Source of the DNA: Bacteroidales bacterium
Lineage (GTDB): Bacteria; Bacteroidota; Bacteroidia; Bacteroidales; UBA932
DNA: 64,000 nucleotides
Assembly: GCA_022653675.1 (NCBI GenBank)
Contig: JALCST010000010.1
Span: 29,541-93,540 of the forward strand
Direction: 5' to 3'
In this document: positions 63,214-64,000 of the stretch, one piece after another
How the letters are laid out: each line of letters starts with the position of its first letter
Numbering within the stretch: the stretch's first letter is position 1
Notes under the pieces: generated by a model
Told to the model about the DNA's origin: nothing
Database searches by the model: none
What the model saw: the letters and a program-made list of their open reading frames with translations, nothing else
Position numbers and translations under genes: made by a program

Positions 63214-63322
63214 TCATATACTTCAATTCCATTGTGGTTCAAAAAAAATCTAAACCGACGAAATTAATTTACCTGACTCACAGCAACTTATAACTTGACT
63301 TTCGGGGTAAATCTAAACTGTA
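63214..63322 (-). promoter_or_regulatory. Shared promoter element upstream of the export operon
   Basis: TTTAGATTTTTTTTG at about 63254-63240 and a second TTTAGATTTA box at about 63320-63307 match the two other elements, and the 25 bp toward the gene (TGAACCACAATGGAATTGAA) match the peptide-gene copy at 51.5 kb. The -7 box here is weaker (TGACTTTA). The region 63183-63501 holds no other supported gene. Confidence 0.7.
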
Positions 63323-63501
63323 CGCCTAATTGGCTATCAATCAATCAACTAAGCCACAATGAGTTCAGAGACAGTAGCCCCTTCCATAAACATTCTCATT
63401 CCGGCACCGAATACATTAAGAATCAGTAGATTAATATGATAAAAACACCAAAATCTTTCCTCCTCAGAACTTGTATTTGAGTTTTTAAAACATGTCGCGT
63501 T

Positions 63502-64000
63502 TCACTCGAGTTCCAGAGGGGGAACGTAAGGTCTTCGTAATTTCTCGCGGTCTTCCGCCGTCATCGCCCTTATCTTTTTCGTATCAAGATCCATTATTAC
63601 ATTACAGGTCATTCCGTGTTGCTCGGAAAGTCCAATGGGATCGTCCCATTCCTTGCGCTTGAGCTTAGCCACTTGACTGCGACCGGTCCGTCTTACGAAA
63701 GAGGGGGTGTAAAGGTAAATCGGCCCGCTCTCTTGCGATATCCCTTCCGCCTCCCAACTGAACATACCCGTCGATTCCTCAACCTTCAGTATCAGACCGG
63801 GCAATCCCCGGAACTTCCACGGTCCGAAGGAAAACGGTATCTCCATAGTGAACCAGACCCTGTAACTCCTCCCGCGAAAAGAGGTCTCTGCAGCATTGCA
63901 TTCATAACCGAGCACTTTGGTCGAAACGGAATCGGGAAGGAATTTCCATTCGAATATCGGTAAAGGCTCGCAGTATTCGTATTCGGTATTTACGATATTG
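63502..64000 (-). CDS. GLPGLI-family protein, 5' end beyond the window
   Basis: The visible C-terminal 165 residues contain LGYECNAAETSFRGRSYRVW, the family motif WKFRGLPGLILKVEEST and the tail PPLELE. The frame stays open to the right edge (YEYCEPLPIFEWKFLPDSV), so the N-terminus is outside. Similar in sequence to the gene at 62268, which suggests tandem duplication. Its operon partners cannot be seen. Confidence 0.85.
   Translation of the reverse strand, partial: NIVNTEYEYCEPLPIFEWKFLPDSVSTKVLGYECNAAETSFRGRSYRVWFTMEIPFSFGPWKFRGLPGLILKVEESTGMFSWEAEGISQESGPIYLYTPSFVRRTGRSQVAKLKRKEWDDPIGLSEQHGMTCNVIMDLDTKKIRAMTAEDREKLRRPYVPPLELE

Noticed and set aside
63290..63470. A short - strand open stretch (NVFGAGMRMFMEGATVSEL) between two GLPGLI genes
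   Set aside because: No clear start codon or ribosome-binding context. It could be a remnant, but I cannot support a gene.

Overview
The window comes from a Bacteroidales genome of moderate GC content. The signs are a SusC/SusD pair with an ECF sigma/FecR regulator, several GLPGLI-family proteins, TonB-plug outer-membrane barrels, -7 promoter boxes of the form TAnnTTTG, and the order rpsL-rpsG-fusA-rpsJ. A rikenellid such as Alistipes is possible, but the sequence does not prove it.

Region 1 (1-19.0 kb) is the right part of a siphovirus-type prophage, all on the + strand. It holds head decoration and capsid proteins, connector and neck proteins, tail tube, a tail-assembly chaperone pair with a -1 slippery heptamer, tape measure, distal tail protein, a large collagen-repeat tail-tip/fibre protein, a split leucine-rich-repeat fibre and a lysis cassette. 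An AT-rich membrane-protein cargo gene and a small ribbon-helix-helix-like protein follow. The prophage stops at the 3' end of a tRNA-Met(CAT) gene, which is the likely attachment site. No integrase is visible, so it must lie left of the window.

Region 2 (19.0-22.6 kb, - strand) is tRNA-Met and the str cluster rpsL-rpsG-fusA-rpsJ. A deletion-fused remnant of a GLPGLI/outer-membrane-protein locus lies just upstream, at 22.7-22.95 kb.

Region 3 (23.0-36.7 kb, - strand) is a ten-gene glycan-utilisation locus: ECF sigma, FecR anti-sigma, SusC, SusD, two secreted endonuclease/exonuclease/phosphatase-fold enzymes, two lipoproteins, a GH89 alpha-N-acetylglucosaminidase and a DUF5009/HGSNAT-like membrane acyltransferase. 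A divergent + strand lipoprotein with a probable beta-propeller (36.9-38.3 kb) faces away from it.

Region 4 (38.3-42.1 kb and 52.2-53.0 kb) is rich in repeats: a 129-bp element with 17-bp inverted ends, a 141-bp element with inverted ends repeated every 177 bp, 'CTCCGGTTGG' repeat arrays and a roughly 15-bp minisatellite. Two lipoprotein genes (one frameshifted) and a decayed IS4-type transposase are embedded there.

Region 5 (42.3-64.0 kb) is the most unusual part. Four loci pair a periplasmic GLPGLI protein with a TonB-plug beta-barrel protein. Two are linked to peptide-secretion functions. One encodes a 63-aa precursor with a canonical double-glycine leader and two core cysteines, together with a membrane protein that joins a degenerate C39-like domain, a VKOR domain and a thioredoxin domain. 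The other ends in a C39-peptidase ABC exporter and a miniature HlyD-like protein. Near-identical promoter-proximal sequences precede three of these transcription units, which suggests one regulon that makes, oxidises and exports a secreted peptide together with dedicated outer-membrane proteins. A fifth GLPGLI gene runs off the right edge.
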